Made by a program: the position numbers and the translations under genes. Below, piece by piece: positions 6,901-7,457 of a DNA stretch of 7,457 nucleotides (the first letter of the stretch is position 1; each line of letters begins with the position of its first letter). The stretch is from Akkermansia sp. GTDB taxonomy: Bacteria; Verrucomicrobiota; Verrucomicrobiia; Verrucomicrobiales; Akkermansiaceae. The stretch is taken from the NCBI GenBank assembly GCA_017555465.1, contig JAFZGH010000109.1:1-7457 (forward strand). Direction: 5' to 3'. The notes below the pieces were generated by a model. It did no database searches and had not been told where the DNA came from. It worked only from the letters and a program-made list of their open reading frames with translations.

Positions 6901-7457
6901 CCAACTACATCATCGGTCACGGTGCCCGCCTGATGGAACGAAAAATCCTTAAATCAGGCGAAATCAGGGAAGATTGGAAAGGCTGCTCCCATTCCATCGG
7001 CGGTCTACTCCGCCAGGCATGCGTCTGGATGGATTCGAATGAAGATGTATCCTACGACACCCTAGATGCAGACCACACCTACATCACCAGAGGCAATCCC
7101 AACTGGTATGATTTCCTGCAAGCGAAATCCACGCTCAAGGAGCAGGCTTCCATTCCTGTCGCCCTCGGGGCTGCAGAATCTCGCCGCAGGCGCATCACTC
7201 CCTCCACCCTGGCCAAGGCAGAGGACAAGGAAACGCGCGAAGCAGAGGAACCCAGAAAATCCACCTACGCCAACTACGGCGAGCTCACCGCCGCGGAGTT
7301 CGGCACCCTCGTCCACGCCGCGTGGGAAGAAATCATCTGGAAGGACGCTGAAACTCGCCCCGCATGGATGGAGGACAACGCTACCCGCACCCTGCCCCAG
7401 AGCGTGGTCTACAATGCCCTGCAACAACCGGAAATCGCTGCACTCTTCACCAGCAAA
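3975..7457 (+). CDS. addA: AddA-like UvrD/RecB-family helicase-nuclease subunit; 3' end outside window
   Basis: This is the ATP-driven SF1A 3'-5' helicase partner of AddB. It is open from ATG 3975 for 1161 codons to the window edge with no stop. The helicase motifs appear in order: I (Walker A) IGASAGTGKT with Lys30; Ia IIALTFTRKAAGEF (about 50-63); the TIDSFF box at 181-186; II DEFQDT with Asp531-Glu532; III VGDTKQSIYGFR (594-605); IV SCSFRSS with Arg635; V TMHKSKGLEFD (891-901); VI NLLYVAITRA with Arg972. The ASAGTGKT and TIDSF forms are typical of the RecB/AddA branch rather than UvrD or Rep. The C-terminal nuclease domain begins with FGTLVHAAWEE (His1114). Its metal-binding D and DYK motifs would lie beyond the edge, roughly 100-150 residues away. 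Features noted: a long motif II-III linker (about 537-593) and an acidic DEDEDE run (698-703). The start is fixed by the upstream addB stop and by Walker A at residue 24; no Shine-Dalgarno precedes it. Confidence 0.94.
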   Translation, partial: MHQKQPSLSERSKEYHVTSNRIGASAGTGKTYQLASRYIALLVLGARPEEIIALTFTRKAAGEFRNRILQALAEGADNKCDKETGRNELTVRVWEALSGLRVEPAEYGAWKAVPASNPVPLLPVTAALVREAADLKQDPEQLYHESPALQRYYQFKEPNAERFAELLQEMVAVLNKLQLSTIDSFFSSLVTTNTLELGMNQVSPLDPAEESNVRAAAIRQYLDTQGSCDQNRADFLTMFSSITGGVGNRTLPQIESDLQDFLRLYRELPPQAQWGSISTFPHDEKVRIATAEEQESYTSSVAELNHLLDAYGHAVLEPQVCSQLRDLAKGETYIKRDAAKVVNHHANLPLLTPVLQTLLDAFYQDAELDEELNQAISLWEQKGSNHLLYSGHKTAVANIIKKLRKENKRSFTAKQLEGIGELKSATLALAQVSDAQLAILARIARLAETLVRLVIPCKLRATADRSQNLYKLIAGYAAIYDSRMKADGRLSFDDISRLAQELMLKAPGNDQLLRHHIAYLKGGQISHWMLDEFQDTSESQFRTLTPLLQPIVEDAGSNAINFTGEQWTSKMPDCLREQLNKEEYCVAGESLFIVGDTKQSIYGFRTGKTEVFERIAAEEPWSTPLQPSPLSCSFRSSPDIMEFTNELFTALGEVEKQQENIKDGIEKLPVTFSEDFTKHQSAKDFPGYVEMNFIAPPDEDEDEASQKELIYDKVVEVLRTLTDNDSTLKNGMSIAILVRSNDNADEIQKHLLSKMPDLPTLLVKDSLAAAACPMGEILLYFFKWLLHPGDLAALNVVRASFLASLIGKAPAQSHAELLQTLQDIGFIGMMQELLRRLPAEDARENKPIIDRWKNEAVIFDTKGATLAEWVLHMKNLSMQAAGASGAVQIMTMHKSKGLEFDAVILPYTSTEATDTTKHLNCFVADDSKSLILPPSRKEDWHHFGSLFTNMAAQWQQQQRKEAYNLLYVAITRAKCANYIIGHGARLMERKILKSGEIREDWKGCSHSIGGLLRQACVWMDSNEDVSYDTLDADHTYITRGNPNWYDFLQAKSTLKEQASIPVALGAAESRRRRITPSTLAKAEDKETREAEEPRKSTYANYGELTAAEFGTLVHAAWEEIIWKDAETRPAWMEDNATRTLPQSVVYNALQQPEIAALFTSK

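Noticed and set aside
1..7457. Possible defence island or Chi-site array suggested by AddAB-type genes
   Set aside because: AddAB is a housekeeping recombination enzyme and no other defence gene is present. The Chi sequence of this organism is unknown, so matches to short E. coli or Bacillus Chi motifs would not be informative.

Overview
The window holds three protein-coding regions, all on the + strand: the 3' end of a pyruvate formate-lyase gene (pflB, up to 466), and a two-gene operon encoding an AddAB-type helicase-nuclease. The operon is an AddB-like nuclease gene (594-3953, complete) followed by an AddA-like UvrD/RecB-family helicase gene (3975 to the right edge, truncated). The AddA-like gene stays open for 1161 codons to the last base. 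No RNA gene, mobile element, CRISPR array or prophage gene was seen.

Organism: a bacterium of about 55-57% GC by eye with anaerobic mixed-acid fermentation capacity (glycyl-radical PFL) and AddAB-type rather than RecBCD-type recombination machinery. Neither addB nor addA has a recognisable Shine-Dalgarno sequence, yet the promoter before addB is an ordinary sigma70 type (TTGAAA, 16 bp, TGtTACAAT). AddB also lacks the CxxCx5C cysteine cluster of Firmicutes AddB. Together these suggest a non-Firmicutes gut-type anaerobe. Verrucomicrobiota (Akkermansia-like) is a reasonable guess but unproven from this sequence.

Layout: pflB ends at 466 and is followed closely by a textbook intrinsic terminator (491-532). 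A compact intergenic region (467-593) then carries the addB promoter, whose predicted start site lies only about 5-7 nt before the addB ATG. This would make the mRNA nearly leaderless. The addB stop and addA start are 21 nt apart, in the same reading frame, with no promoter or terminator between them, so the two are almost certainly co-transcribed.

Function: AddA should supply the ATP-driven 3'-5' helicase and one nuclease domain. AddB should supply the second nuclease domain and a helicase-like scaffold without a Walker A site, which in studied AddAB enzymes scans for Chi. Together they process double-strand ends for RecA loading. PflB is metabolically unrelated and is insulated by its terminator. 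I see no clearly novel system. The points worth a second look concern unusual translation initiation and lineage-specific departures of this AddAB pair from the Bacillus model.
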